Counted from the stretch's first letter, positions 7,480 through 21,766 are shown. The stretch is DNA of 64,000 bases from CAVYVZ01 sp963772065 (GCA_963772065.1 CAVYVZ010000010.1:744001-808000); one strand, 5' to 3'. Translations and numbers: made by a program. Notes: generated from the sequence alone by a model not told the origin.

Positions 7480-9469
7480 TGGAACGCACGCGCACCGCGG
7501 AAGCGATCGATCGGCCGGCGGCCCAGATTCCGCTCGACGGCCGCGTGCGCGTTGTCGTCGATCGCGTGGATCCGGAGATCGATGGAGGCCGCTTTCCCAT
7601 CAGGAGGACGGTCGGTGAGACCGTCCGCGTAACGGCCGACATGTTTGCGGACGGCCACGATCTCCTGGCGGGAGTCGTGAAGTACCGCTACGACGGCGAG
7701 GCATGGTCGGAAGCACCGCTGCTCGCGGTCGGTAACGACGCATGGAGCGGACGGTTCAGCGTCGACCGGCTTGGCCAGTGGGAGTACACCGTCGAAGGCT
7801 GGGTCGATCGGTTCGGAAGCTGGCTCAAGAGTCTCATCGCGAAGGCAGAAGCCGGTCAGGACGTTGCGAGCGAATTGCTCGAAGGGTCCGAGATCGTCGA
7901 GCGGGCCGCGGGCGGGGGCGGCGACGCTGACGACAACCTGCGCCTCCTCGAAATCGCGGACAAGCTGCGCGGCGATCTTGCGCAGCGAGCGCGCATCGCG
8001 GCCGCGAACGACCCCGAGCTGCGCGCTCTCATGGATGGGCGCCCCGACCGATCGCGGTCCGCAACCTACCAACGCACCCTTCGCGTGGTGGTCGATCCCG
8101 TCGTCGCCCGGTACGGGTCGTGGTACGAGATGTTCCCTCGCTCGTGCTCGCCGGATCCGTCCCGCGGCGCTACGCTGCGCGAGGCTGAAGCACGGCTTCC
8201 CGAGATCGCGGAGATGGGGTTCGACGTGCTCTATCTTCCGCCCGTGCATCCAATCGGCCGTACCAACCGGAAGGGGCGCAACAATTCGCTGGTCGCGGCG
8301 GCCACCGATCCAGGCAGTCCCTGGGCCATCGGATCCGAGGAAGGCGGACACACCGCGATCGACCCCGGCCTTGGCACGATCGACGACTTCGATCGATTCG
8401 TGCGCGTGGCCAACCGGCTTCGTCTGCAGGTGGCCCTGGACATCGCCTTTCAGGCGTCGCCGGATCATCCGTGGGTCCGCGAGCACCCCGAGTGGTTCAA
8501 GCATCGCCCCGATGGGACGATCAAATACGCGGAGAACCCGCCCAAGAAGTACCAGGACATCTACCCGATCGACTTCGACACGGAGAACTGGGAAGCGCTG
8601 TGGGCCGCGCTGCTCGACGTCTTCCTGTTCTGGATCGATCACGGCGTCACGCTGTTCCGCGTCGATAACCCGCACACGAAGTCCTTCCGCTTCTGGGAGT
8701 GGTGCATCGCGACGATCCAGAAGACGCACCCCGATGCGGTGTTCCTGTCCGAGGCGTTCACGCGCCCCAAGGTGATGCGCTATCTGGCGAAGACCGGGTT
8801 CTCGCAGTCCTACACCTACTTCACCTGGCGCAACCACGCGCACGAGCTGCGGGAGTATCTCACCGAGCTCACGCGCACGGAGCTCCAGGAGTACATGCGC
8901 CCCAACCTCTTCGTGAACACGCCCGACATCCTGAACGAATACCTCGTGAGCGGCGGGCGCCCGGCGTTCGAGATCCGCCTGATTCTCGCTGCCACGCTGG
9001 CGGCAAGCTACGGCATGTACAGCGGCTTCGAGCTCTGCGAGAACCTGCCGGTGAGGCCGGGATCAGAGGAATACCTCGACTCGGAGAAGTACCAGATCAA
9101 GCCGCGCGACTACGACGCTCCGGGCAACCTGAAAGAGCTGATCGCGCGCGTGAACGACATCCGCCGCGCGCATCCGGCGCTTCAGCAGAACGCGACGCTG
9201 GCGTTTTACAACACCGACACGCCGCAGCTGCTCTGCTACGGCAAGACGGCCGCCGCTGACCGCGTCTACGTCGTCGCGAGCACCGATCCGCACTGGGAGC
9301 AGGCCGGCTGGGTGCAGTTCCCGACGTGGGAAGTCGGCCTCGGCCCGCGAGACCCGTATGTGGTCGAGGACCTGCTCGACGGCGCGCAGTACACGTGGCC
9401 CGGCGAGTGGAACTTCGTGCGTCTCGGGCCCAACTACAGGATGGCCCACATCTTCGTCGTACGACCATC

Positions 9470-9473
<4 letters not shown>
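7479..9473 (+). CDS. glgE: Alpha-1,4-glucan:maltose-1-phosphate maltosyltransferase
   Basis: A 664-residue cytoplasmic GH13 enzyme that transfers maltose from maltose-1-phosphate to growing alpha-1,4-glucan. The N-terminal beta domain (about 20-130) is followed by the catalytic barrel. The nucleophile Asp is in FRVDNPHTK (D396) and the acid/base Glu in FLSEAF (E425), both within two residues of the positions in well-studied GlgE. Other signatures are KYAENPPKKYQDIYP and the third catalytic Asp in NTPDILNEYL. The length is normal and the frame intact. The start ATG overlaps the glgX remnant stop, and the end overlaps the treS-mak start (ATGA). With TreS and maltokinase it forms the trehalose-to-glucan (GlgE) pathway. 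Confidence 0.95.
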
Positions 9474-12788
<3,315 letters not shown>

Positions 12789-14641
12789 ATGGCGACCGGT
12801 CCCTGGCGTCATTCTTCAGGATTCGGCGACGACACGTCCGCGTCTGGGCGCCCGAGCACGCGTCGGTCGAGCTCGCGCTCGAGCGGGACGGGAACGCGCG
12901 AGGTCCGATCGCTCGCGCGCGACAGCGGCGGGTACTGGTGCGGGACGTTCGACGATGTACCGCGCCGGCGATTGCTACCGATATCGCCTGGGAAAAGACG
13001 ACCGTCAACTGTTTCCGGATCCTGCGTCGCGCTTTCAGCCCGAGGGAGTGCATGGACCCTCGCAGGTGATCGACCTCGCAGGCTTTCCGCTGGTCCGATC
13101 GCGACTGGCAGCCGCCGCGGCGCGAGGACCTCGTCATCTACGAGCTGCACGTCGGCACCTTCTCGCCGCAGGGCACGTTCCGCGGCGTCATCGAGCGACT
13201 GCCGGACCTCGAGGAGCTCGGCGATCACGCGCGATCGAGCTGATGCCGGTCGGCGACTTTCCGGGCGCGCGCAACTGGGGATACGACGGCGTCGCGCTGT
13301 TCGCGCCGGCGCGCTGCTACGGACGCCCGACGATCTGCAGGCGCTCGTCGATGCCGCGCATCAGCACGGCCTCGCGGTCGATCCTCGACGTCGTGTACAA
13401 CCATCTGGGGCCCGACGGCGCGTACGCGAACGTCTTCAGCCCGTACTACTTCACCGACCGTCACACGAGCCCGTGGGGACAAGGCGTCAATCTGGACGGC
13501 CCGCACAGCGGCGACGTGCGAGCGTTCTTCATCAGAACGCCCTCCACTGGATTCACGAGTACCACATCGACGGCCTTCGCCTCGATGCCACGCACGCGAT
13601 TCAGGACGACAGCCCGCGGCATTTCCTCGCAGAGCTCACGACGACCGTCCGCGCGTCGACGACCCGTCCGGTGTTCGTGATCGCCGAGGACTATCGCAAC
13701 CTCGCAACGCTGATGCGCGCGCCGCTCGAGCGGGGGCTTCGGGCTCGATGCGGTGTGGGCCGACGATTTCCATCACGAGGTCCGCGTGCACGTCGCGGGA
13801 GACCGCGAAGGGTATTACAGGGACTACAGTGGATCCGCCGACGACATCGCGCCAGACGATCCGGCAAGGCTGGTTCTTCACGGGCCAGCCCTCCGTGCAT
13901 CTCGGCCGGCTGCGCGGCACCGGCTGCGCGGACATCGACCCTCGCCAGTTCGTCGTCTGCGTCCAGAATCACGATCAGATCGGCAACCGGCGCGGACGGC
14001 ACGCGGCTGAATCACCACGTGGATGCGCCAACCTTCCGCGCCGTCAGCACCCTGCTGCTCGTCGTTCCCGAAACGCCGCTGCATTTTTCATGGGACAGGA
14101 GTGGGCCACGCGTGCCCCGTTCCTGTTCTTCACGGATCACGGCGACGAGATCGGGCGGAGCGTCACGAGCGGCCGTCGTGAGGAGTTCGCGTCCTTTGCG
14201 GCGTTTGCCGACCCGGCGCTGCGCGCGGCGATCCCCGATCCGCAGGCGCTGCAGACGTTCGAGCGGAGCCGGCTGCCCTGGCACGAGCTCCACGAGCCCG
14301 AGCACGCCTCGATCCTTCGGCTCTACCAGCGGGTGATCGGACTGCGCGCCACGTCGGCGCCGATGCGCACGTCGGATCGCGCGTCGTTCGATGCACGCGC
14401 CCTCGATGCCGAGACCATCCTGGTCCTGCGGCGCGACGGAGGCGAGCGCGTCTGGATCGTCATCCGGCTCGCCGGCGCCGGGACCGCGACGATCTGCGGT
14501 GGCGCTGCGGCTCACACGCTGCTGACGACGGAAGACCCCGACGTGACGGTCGATCCGGCACCGATCGAGATTACGGCGCGAGGGGAGCATGCCGAGGTGC
14601 GCTTCAAGCGGCCCGGCGCGGTCATATTGCAGGCACGATAA
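12789..14641 (+). CDS. treZ: Malto-oligosyltrehalose trehalohydrolase, split by about a dozen frameshifts
   Basis: Conserved TreZ segments appear in order but spread over all three frames: VRVWAPEHASVELAL, ARDSGGYWCGTFDD, CYRYRLGKDDRQLFPDP, EDLVIYELHVGTFSP, AIELMPVGDFPGARNWGYDG, ILDVVYNHLGPDGAYAN, HEYHIDGLRLDATHAI, VFVIAEDYRNL, WADDFHHEVRVH, CVQNHDQIGNR, and MGQEWATRAPFLFFTDH. The catalytic Asp (RLDATHAI) and Glu (IAEDY) are retained. TreZ releases trehalose from malto-oligosyltrehalose and normally works with TreY, which is not in the window. The ATG follows the treS-mak stop directly. The indels are mostly single G or C insertions, so technical error is more likely than decay. Confidence 0.85.
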
Positions 14642-14659
14642 CACTGGCTGTCGGTTTGC

Positions 14660-14722
14660 ACGGCTTAAGGCTCAGAGCTTGAGCCGTCAAGGCCTTAAGC
14701 CCTAAGCCTTAAGCCTTAAGCC
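14660..14722. repeat. Heptad-repeat inverted element upstream of the ferritin-like gene
   Basis: The arms GGCTTAAGGC (14662-14671) and GCCTTAAGCC (14692-14701) are exact reverse complements, with an inner pair GGCTCA/TGAGCC. The right arm continues as tandem 7-bp units: GCCCTAA, GCCTTAA, GCCTTAA, GCC. It lies between treZ and the next gene, immediately before a strong ribosome site (GAGGAGGAG). It shares the 7-bp inverted architecture, but not the sequence, of the elements at 3097 and 21150. Termination of treZ transcription is one possible role. Confidence 0.6.
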
Positions 14723-14735
14723 GAGGAGGAGACCC

Positions 14736-15248
14736 ATGGCGATGCAGCACGATCGAGGAACTGTTCGAGCACGAGCTGAAGGACATCTACGGGGCCGAGA
14801 CAGTCGCTGCTCGATGCCTCGAGCAGATGGCCGGCGAGAGCGACGACCGCGAGATCAAGAAAGGCTTCCTGCAGCACCGGAAGGAAACGCAGGGCCAGAT
14901 CAAGCGAATCGAGAAGATTTTCAAGAGCATGGGCCAGAAGGCCGAGGCCGAGACGTGCGCCGGCATCGAAGGGCTGATCAAGGAGAAGAAGCCTTCATGC
15001 GCGAGCGGCCGACCGAGGAGCTCCTCGAGTTCTACAACATCGGCGCGGCGCAGAAGGTCGAGCGATACGAAATCACGGCGTACGAGAACCTGATCGACAT
15101 GGCGGACAAGCTCGGCATGAGCGACGCCGTCGAGTTGCTCGAACAGAACCTGCAGGAAGAGGAAGCGACGCTCAACCGGCTGAAGGCGATGGCGTCAGAG
15201 TTCGACGTGACGGAAGAAGTCGGAGAGGAAGAGGAGGAGACGGCGTAA
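14736..15248 (+). CDS. DUF892 (YciE/YciF-like) ferritin-like protein, frameshifted
   Basis: About 165 residues once the frames are joined. The start is an ATG behind GAGGAGGAG. Matching segments are IEELFEHELKDIYGAE, then MAGESDDREIKKGFLQHRKE, then FMRERPTEELLEFYNIGAAQ and VERYEITAYENLIDMADKLG, ending in an acidic tail. This is the four-helix DUF892 fold, related to ferritin-like proteins and linked to osmotic and stationary-phase stress. Frame breaks lie near 14755, 14805 and 14995, consistent with the error-rich stretch. The position between trehalose and end-joining genes fits a desiccation or stress block. Confidence 0.82.
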   Translation: MAMQHDRGTVRARAEGHLRGRDSRCSMPRADGRRERRPRDQERLPAAPEGNAGPDQANREDFQEHGPEGRGRDVRRHRRADQGEEAFMRERPTEELLEFYNIGAAQKVERYEITAYENLIDMADKLGMSDAVELLEQNLQEEEATLNRLKAMASEFDVTEEVGEEEEETA

Positions 15249-15261
15249 CGGTCTAACTTCT

Positions 15262-15290
15262 TTGCGATTGCGCGTCGAGCTTTGTACAAT
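15262..15290 (+). promoter_or_regulatory. Sigma-70-like promoter for the DUF2934 gene
   Basis: TTGCGA at 15262-15267 and TACAAT at 15285-15290 are separated by 17 bp. The ATG lies 23 bp after the -10 box. This is the best consensus-like promoter I saw in the window. It starts just after the ferritin-like gene stops, so DUF2934 and perhaps Ku and LigD can be transcribed independently of the trehalose cluster. Confidence 0.55.
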
Positions 15291-15312
15291 GGTCGGTTCG
15301 AGAGTTTGCAAG

Positions 15313-15592
15313 ATGGCGAAGAAGAAAACAAACCCCGAAGACAGCTGCTGTACCCGCCAGCGACGCCCACGACGCCGCGCCCCCAGGAAGGCATCCGGGC
15401 CGGCGTGAGCGCGTGACCGCGTCGAGCCCACCACTGCAGTCGTCAGGCAACGCGCAACGACTGCAGCCAACGAAGGCCGAAATTGCCGAGGCCGCGTACT
15501 CAGGCACCTGAACCGCGGCGGCGCTCACGGCGGCGAATTCCGACGACTGGATCGAAGCCGAGCGCGAGCTCAAATCGCGCCAGTCGCGTTAG
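15313..15592 (+). CDS. DUF2934 small protein, frameshifted
   Basis: A lysine-rich start (MAKKKTNPED) leads, after one or more indels, to a C-terminal DUF2934 signature: KAEIAEAAY, then RHLNRGGAHGG, then DDWIEAERELKSR. The family is short, of unknown function, and often found near stress or DNA-binding genes in soil bacteria. Frame breaks fall near 15350, 15495 and 15540; the last can be explained by an extra C. It ends 46 bp before Ku. Function is not known. Confidence 0.65.
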
Positions 15593-15638
15593 GGTCTGAC
15601 CCCCGACGCCGGGCGTTGCGTTTGCAGCGCCCGGCTGT

Positions 15639-16480
15639 ATGGCACGCGCAATCTGGAAGGGCTCCATCGCGTTCGGCCTCGTGAATATTCCGGTCGAGCT
15701 GCATCCGGGCGTCCGCGATTCCCGCCCGCGCTTCCGGATGCTTCACGCCGAGGACAAGTCGCCGGTGAAGTTCGAGCGCGTGTGCGCACGCGAAGGCAAG
15801 CCGGTGGCGTGGGAAGAGCTCGTCAAGGGATACGAGTACGAGAAGGGCCGCTTCGTCATCCTGACGAAGGAGGACTTCCGGACGGCCGCGCTCGAGAAGT
15901 CGCGGACCGTCGACATCCGGAGCTTCGTCAAGGGCGCGGAGATCGACGATCGCTTTTTCGAGATCGTCGTACTTCGTCACGCCCGCCAAGGGCGGCGAGC
16001 GAGCCTATGCGCTCCTGCGCGAAGCGATCAGGGACCGGCCTCGTCGGCATCGCGACGATCGTGCTGCGCGACGCGCAGCATCTCGCCGCGCTCGAAATCG
16101 TCAAGCACGCGATGGTGCTCACGCTGATGCGCTACGCCGAGGAACTGGTCGACATCGGCGACTACACGTTCCCACCCGCGAAAGACATCCGCAAGCAGGA
16201 GCTGCAGATGGCGCGGATGCTGGTGGAGAACCTCGCCGACAAGTGGGACCCCTCGCAGTACACGGACGAGTACCGCGCGAACCTGATGAAGATCATCAAG
16301 GCGAAGCTCAAAGGCAAGAAACCCGACCTCGTCGTGGAGGAGGAGCCACGCTCTGCCGAGGTCGTCGATCTGATGGAGCGCCTGCGCCAAAGTCTCCAGG
16401 GCGCGGGCGGCACGAAGAAACAGGCCAAATCCGGAGCAAAACGGGCCGCAGCGCGGGGGAAGAAGCGGAAGGCCGCATAG
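15639..16480 (+). CDS. ku: Ku protein for non-homologous end joining, frameshifted
   Basis: About 280 residues, normal for bacterial Ku. The N-terminus MARAIWKGSIAFGLVNIPVE is diagnostic, followed by KSPVKFERVC and the central core GLVGIATIVLRDAQHLAAL. The C-terminal extension is lysine-rich (KKQAKSGAKRAAARGKKRK), as in Ku proteins that bind DNA and recruit LigD. The frame breaks near 15965 and again near 16030, around a FVTPAKGGERAYALLREAI segment that reads in the intermediate frame. Ku forms a homodimeric ring on DNA ends. It lies 12 bp upstream of ligD in the same direction, the classic two-gene NHEJ system. Confidence 0.93.
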
Positions 16481-16492
16481 TAGGATCGCCGG

Positions 16493-18491
16493 ATGAGCAC
16501 GTGGCGCGAAGACCCGGCGGGCGTGCGGCCGATGCTGGCGAGCACCGCCGACGCGCCGCTCGATTCCCCCGAGCTCGCGTACGAACCCAAGTACGACGGC
16601 ATCCGCGCGCTCGCCGATCTCGATTCCGGCAAGGTGCGGTTCTGGTCGCGGCTCGGCAACGAGAAAACGAGGCAGTTTCCCGAAATCGCCGCCGCGCTGC
16701 GCGAGTGGGCGCGCGGGCTCGATCGGCCCGTGATGATCGACGGCGAGATCGTCGCGCTCGATCCGAAAGGAAACCCGATCGGGTTTCAGAATCTACAGGG
16801 AAGGATTCACCTCAAGAACCCGGACGCTTCTTCGTCTTCCCTCGCCTTCATCGCATTCGACATCCTCCGCGACGGCGATGACGACCTGCGCGGGCTGCCC
16901 CTCCGGGATCGCCGGGCGAGGCTCGAGCAGCTCTTCGCGCGGAGGAAGGCCGACGGCGTTCGCATCAGCGAGCAGGTCGTCGGCGACGGACGCGCCTTGC
17001 ACGCGCGCGCCACGTCGAGCGGCTGGGAGGGGCTCGTCGCCAAGCGGCTCGCGGCGCCGTATCACTCCGGGCGGCGCACGCCCGATTGGCGCAAGGTGAA
17101 GCTCGTGCGGCACCAGACCTGCGTGATCGGCGGCTGGACCGATCCGCGCGGTACGCGGCCGTTCTTTGGCGCGCTGCTGCTCGGCGTCTATGACCAGGCA
17201 GGACGCCTCGAGTACGTCGGGCCACTCAGGCGCCGGATTCAGCGACGCGGAGCTCGGACGGGTGTGGAAAAAGCTGCACGCGATCCCGAGCAAGACCTGC
17301 CCGTTCGCCACCGAGCCGCGCACCAACGAGAAGCCCCACTGGGTGAAGCCGCAGCTCGTGGCGGAAGTGAAATTCACGGAGTGGACGGCGGACAGGAAGC
17401 TGCGCCACCCGACCTATCTCGGCCTGCGCGATGACGTCCAGCCGCGAGACGTGCACAAGGAGCCGGACGTCATGTCGCGCGCGCTGGTCGAGGACCGCAG
17501 CCAGGCGGCGGAACGCGCGACCGCCTCGAAAGCCGCGAAGACCGCGGACCTCGTCGAGCAGCTCGACGCCATACAAGCCGCGGGCGGTGACGGGGTGCTG
17601 CTGCTCTCCGACGGCGACAGGCTCGAGGTGTCGAACCTCCGGAAGATCTTCTGGCCGAAGTTGAAGCTGACGAAAGGCGACCTCTTCCGCCACTACGCGC
17701 GTGTCTCGTCTTATATCCTGCCGGCGATCGCCGATCGCCCGCTCGTGATGAAGCGCTATCCGAACGGCGTCGACGCGAAGCCGTTCTATCAGCACCGCGC
17801 GCCAGACAAGCTGCCGCCCGGGATCATCGTCAGAGACATTGACAGCGACTCCGAGAAGCGCGCCCATCTCATCGGCGGATCGCTCAAGACGCTGCTCTAT
17901 ACGACCCAGCTCGCGGCGATCTCGCAGGACCCATGGTTCTCGCGGGTGCAGCATCTCGGCGTCGTGGACCACGTGGCGCTCGATCTCGATCCGCCGGAGG
18001 GCGCGCCGTTCCGCCGCGTCCTCGACGTCGCGCGCTGGGTCCGAGATGAGCTCGACGCCCTCAAGGTGCCTGCGTTCGCAAAGACCTCTGGAGCGGGCGG
18101 CCTCCACGTGTACGTGCCGATGCCGCCCGGCACGCCGTACGAAGCGGGCCTGCTCTTCGCCCAGATTGTCGCGACGATGGTGGCGCGGAAGCATCCGAAG
18201 GTGGCCACGGTGGAACGCGGCGTCAAGGCGCGCGGCGCCCGCATTTACGTGGACTACCTGCAGAACATCCGTGGCAAGACGCTCGCGTCGGCCTACAGCG
18301 CGCGGGCGAACGAGTTCGCAGGGGTGTCGACGCCGGTCACATGGGATGAGATCGATGAGGGCGTGTCACCGAAGGACTTCACCATCCGCAACTTCGCGGA
18401 CCGAATGACGGCCGTGGGCGATCTGTGGGCGGCCCTGAGAAAGGCCAAAGGCGCCGATCTCAGGGCGGTGATGAAATACGCAGAGCGGTAG
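16493..18491 (+). CDS. ligD: ATP-dependent DNA ligase D (ligase + polymerase domains), one frameshift
   Basis: About 665 residues. The N-terminal half is the ATP-dependent ligase: adenylated lysine in EPKYDGIRAL (K33), DGEIVALD, then WEGLVAKR and KVKLVRHQT, with an OB-fold end near HWVKPQLVAEVKFTEWT. The C-terminal half is the LigD polymerase/primase domain: KRYPNGVDAKPFYQ, ALDLDPP with the metal-binding DxD, and KTSGAGGLHVYVP. The 3'-phosphoesterase module found in some LigD proteins is absent, and the ligase-first order differs from the Mycobacterium arrangement. One extra G near 17220 (GTCGGGCCAC) breaks the frame. With Ku it repairs double-strand breaks, useful in dry or quiescent cells. 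Confidence 0.94.
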
Positions 18492-18506
18492 ACTACGACC
18501 GATTCC

Positions 18507-18659
18507 TCACGCAGTCTCGTCGACTTCGTCTTCGTCCTCGAGATCGGCTTCGTCGCCCTCTTCAGCGTCCTCGAACTCCTCGTCACCTGTGCCCCGCGCG
18601 TTCTCGTCGCCGAGCGGAAGGTCGCGGTCCAGGTCGTCGCGGTCGCCTTGCTGTGCCAT
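18507..18659 (-). CDS. Small highly acidic protein (50 residues)
   Basis: The start ATG at 18659 follows a good ribosome site (GGGAGGACATAGGA). The product begins MAQQGDRDDLDRDLPLGDEN and then becomes almost purely acidic (repeated EDAEEGDEAD-like stretches). It has no hydrophobic segment. It is convergent with ligD, 15 bp apart. Function is unknown; very acidic small proteins can be intrinsically disordered or mimic DNA. The frame is in phase with a longer upstream extension that I reject because the ribosome site fits this ATG. Confidence 0.6.
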   Translation of the reverse strand: MAQQGDRDDLDRDLPLGDENARGTGDEEFEDAEEGDEADLEDEDEVDETA

Positions 18660-18718
18660 TCCTATGTCCTCCCGCGATCCCGCAAGCAAGAACGGCACCC
18701 CGATCCGATCGACTGCCG

Positions 18719-20879
18719 TCAGAACGTGAGGCGCACCTCGCCGACGACCTGCCGCCGCAGGACATCTCCGAAGATGTGTTGAAGCACTTCTTCGTTCGCC
18801 AGGTTGTTCACCTTGAGGCTCGTCACGACTTTGTCACGCGCCCAGCGAACGCCGAAGCCGGCGTTGATCAGTGTGTAGGCGTCGGTCGTTCCATGGAACC
18901 GCGAGTCGAGCACGTCCTGCCAGAACGCCTCGTCCGTATAGCTGACCGCCAGGTTTCCGAGAAACCGGTTGTAGCTGAAATTGAGCCCGGCGTTGAAGCG
19001 GTTGTTCGGCGGCAGGTTCAGCTCGGCGAGGTTGAAGTTCGCCGACTTGGGATCCGGGTCCCACTGGTACGAATAGTTGCCGAACACGTTCAGGTAACGA
19101 TTCACGGCGGCGTCGATTCCGAGCTCGACGCCTCTGTCGGCGTACGTGCCCAGGTTGACGTAGGTGAACTCTGAAGGCAGCGGCGAGCCCGCAAGCGCTA
19201 TCGCTTCGAGCACGAGTGGCGGCAGCGGCCAGCGCGGAGGCGGGTTGGCCGCGGTGTAGCGCGCGGACTGCGCGAAGTTGATCGAGTCTTCGGTCTCGTT
19301 CCAGTAGACGGCGGCGGTGACCGTGGCGCGGTTGTTGACCACGCCCGTGTAGCCCAGTTCGTAGGCGGTCAGCGTCTCCTGAACCAGGTCGGGATTGCCG
19401 ATCGCCCGCACCGGGAAGTTGAACAGCTGGCCGGCGAGGGCCGGGTTGATCGCCCCGAGGTTCAACTGGTTGATGATCGCGGTCTCGATGTGATTGTTGA
19501 TGAACGAGGGCGCGCGGAACGCCCGGTTGTACGACACGCGGAACGTGTGCTGCGGCCCCGGCTTCACCATGAACGTCGTCCGCGGCGAGAACACCGCGTC
19601 GTCGATGGAGCTGAACTTGTCGACGCGCGCGCCGATGACCCATCGGAAATGGTCGCTCAGGAAGATTTCGTCCTGAAGATACCCGCCGCCTTCGTTGCGA
19701 TCGTCGCCGTTGGGCGCGAGCGAGATGTCGAACATGTTGCGGCGGAAGTTGCCGCCGAAGCTGAACACGTGGCGCGTGCCCACCGTGCGCACGTCGCTCG
19801 CTTCGATGTCGAAGGTCTTGGTGTCGAAGACGAGCGGAAGCGGCAAACCGTTGGCGCCCACGGCCAGCAGGTTTGCCGCGTCGCCGTTCAAGAGGTTGGT
19901 GAAGAAGGCAACGCGCCGGCCGGCTTTCTGATAGCGCGTGGTGAAGTACAGCATCCGCGAGTCGCTGTTGATGTCGAAGGGCCCGATGCCGGAGTGGATG
20001 ATTCCCTCCGTGCCGGCGACGCCGCCGCTGAAGACCAGCCGCGCGCCATCCTCGAGGTCGTAGTCGACGCGGGCGTCGAACTTGGGCTGCGACGTGCCTT
20101 CGTTGGCGAACGACGGATAGGGCGTGTTGAATCGGTTCGGGATCGTCCCGGTCGGCCGCGGCAGCGCATCCTGCGAGAGGTAGCCGGCCGAGATCTTGTA
20201 GGCCCAGCGATCGTCGACCGCCTGCGCGTGTGCACCGTTGACATAGAAGAGCGAGCCAGTGCCCTGATCGCGGCCCGTGACCTTGCGTTCGAAGGTACCG
20301 GCGCCAATCGTCAGCGACGTGCCCCCCTCGGCCGCCATCTCCCGCGGGGTTTTCGTGATGACGTTCACCACGCCGCTCATCGCGTTCGCGCCCCAGATGG
20401 CCGACGCCGGGCCGCGGATCACTTCGATCTGCTTGATCGTCGTTCGGATTCGTCGGGATCAGGTCCCACATCACCATGCCGAAGAAGTCGAGGTACACGC
20501 TCCGGCCGTCCACGAGCGCCAGCTGCGACGTGGAGAGCGTGGAGGTGGCGCCGCGCGTGGTGATGTTCACGTCGCGCGCGGAGGTTTGCGACACGTTGAG
20601 GCCCGGGACGGCACGGAGCAGATCGCCGATATGGTTGGCTGGTGAATTCTGAATCGTCTCGGAGGTCACCAGGCTGACCGCGGCCGGCGCGTTCACGAGC
20701 TGCTGTTCGACCTTCGACGCCGACACGACCACCTGCTCTTCGTAGACGATCGGCTCGTCCGGCTTCTGTTGCTCCGGCTTCTGCGGATCCTGCTGCGCAG
20801 CCGGCTGCGCAGGCGTCTGGGCGGCCGCCGGCACCGCCAGCGCACACACGAGGCCGGCGGCGAGTAAGCGCACGATCAT
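18719..20879 (-). CDS. TonB-dependent outer membrane receptor, one frameshift
   Basis: About 719 residues. The start ATG at 20879 follows AGGAGG and encodes a signal peptide (MIVRLLAAGLVCALAVPAAA). A Pro/Gln-rich linker leads into a TonB-box-like segment (YEEQVVVSASK), then the plug domain (residues about 60-190; NHIGDLLRAVPGLNVSQT, and RGPASAIWGANAMSGVVNV after the break) and a 22-strand-type barrel ending in an aromatic residue (VVGEVRLTF). One indel near 20440 separates IPTNPN from QIEVIRGP. The substrate is unknown; barrel features fit vitamin B12/siderophore/CirA-like receptors in general. No transporter genes are adjacent. TACAAT at about 20945-20950 on the minus strand could be the -10 box. 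Confidence 0.9.
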
Positions 20880-21054
20880 AGAAGGCTCCCTCCTGGGGGT
20901 GCTTGTGTCGTACCTCGGGTTGAGCAATCTCGAACCGGCAGCATTGTAAGGGATTATGGAATTATTCGCGCAGCCGGCCCACGCGTGTCGTGCAGCACGT
21001 TCAGGAGAGGATCAGACAGTGAGCTCACTGCGTTTCGGAGTGAACCTCTCTGCT

Positions 21055-21060
21055 ATCATG
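21055..21060 (+). promoter_or_regulatory. Possible -10 box for the tRNA-Arg pair
   Basis: TATCAT lies 11 bp before the first tRNA, the expected distance for a start at or near the mature 5' end. No convincing -35 box is visible at 16-18 bp spacing. Confidence 0.3.
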
Positions 21061-21069
21061 GTCGTTCGG

Positions 21070-21148
<79 letters not shown>

Positions 21149-21149
21149 A

Positions 21150-21266
21150 GCTCGCTTCGCTCGCTAGGTCAAAGGTCAAAGGGCAAAGGTCAAAAGTAAG
21201 GTCGAAGATCGCGTTTCAACCTTTGACCTTTGACCTTTGACCTTGAGTGAGCGAGCGTAGCGAGCG
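21150..21266. repeat. Long inverted heptad-repeat hairpin between two tRNA-Arg genes
   Basis: The left arm consists of GCTCGCTTCGCTCGCT (21150-21165) followed by AGGTCAA-type 7-bp units to 21194. The right arm has CCTTTGA-type units (about 21220-21244), then a 6-bp interruption and AGCGAGCGTAGCGAGC, which matches the left outer arm with one mismatch. The spacer is about 20 bp. Folded as RNA, it would form a stem of some 45 bp between the two tRNAs. Roles in processing or termination between tRNA genes are possible. It resembles the heptad elements at 3097 and 14660 in architecture. Confidence 0.75.
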
Positions 21267-21274
21267 AACGAAAT

Positions 21275-21351
<77 letters not shown>

Positions 21352-21571
21352 CTCTTGCGGTCAGTTCGAATCGCGATGCAACGCGTCGCACTCACCATCG
21401 GGCTGCTCATTGTTCCGTCGACAACAAAACCGCGGCTTCAGTGGACGCGATCGCGTGGACCAGATCGGCGCCGTCGTATCGCGTTGAACGGACGTGCTGA
21501 GCGTCGCGCCGCCAGGGTGGCGCAGATATTGAAATCACAATACTGGGCGCAAGTGATTGCTGGACTATTCG

Positions 21572-21766
21572 ATGGCTGGAGATACATCAGGCAGCACGCG
21601 AGCCGCGAACGGCATGACGCAGCTCGAAGACGAGCTGACGCGCCATCTCGAGCGGGCGAATGAGCTCGGCCGCCAAGCCAAGCTCGCGAACGACGCGGTT
21701 GAAGAGGAGTTGCGGCTGACCCGCCTTCTTGCCGAGGCCCTGCGCGGCGCGGCAAACGATCGCTAG
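21572..21766 (+). CDS. Small predicted coiled-coil protein
   Basis: A 64-residue product starting MAGDTSGSTRAANGMTQLED, then charged helix with heptad character (LTRHLERANELGRQAKLA, then EEELRLTRLLAEAL). No signal peptide or membrane segment. Alternative starts are a TTG at 21557 and the internal Met at codon 15. It overlaps the convergent minus-strand gene by 4 bp. I recognise no family, and function is unknown. Confidence 0.5.
   Translation: MAGDTSGSTRAANGMTQLEDELTRHLERANELGRQAKLANDAVEEELRLTRLLAEALRGAANDR

Noticed and set aside
7407..8843. Long minus-strand open frame opposite glgE
   Set aside because: Its sequence is Arg/Ala/His-rich with no motif, while the plus strand has intact GlgE catalytic residues. 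It is typical of antisense frames in GC-rich genes.
12789..14641. Programmed frameshifting in treZ
   Set aside because: About twelve shifts in both directions without slippery sites or stimulators cannot be recoding; sequencing or assembly error is far simpler.
18834..20927. Single 697-codon reading of the TonB receptor gene
   Set aside because: Only its first ~150 residues match a receptor plug; the remainder is a shadow of the barrel frame. The gene is better described as one receptor with an indel near 20440.
21150..21266. CRISPR-like repeat array
   Set aside because: The repeats are 7 bp with no unique spacers and form an inverted pair; no cas genes are present.
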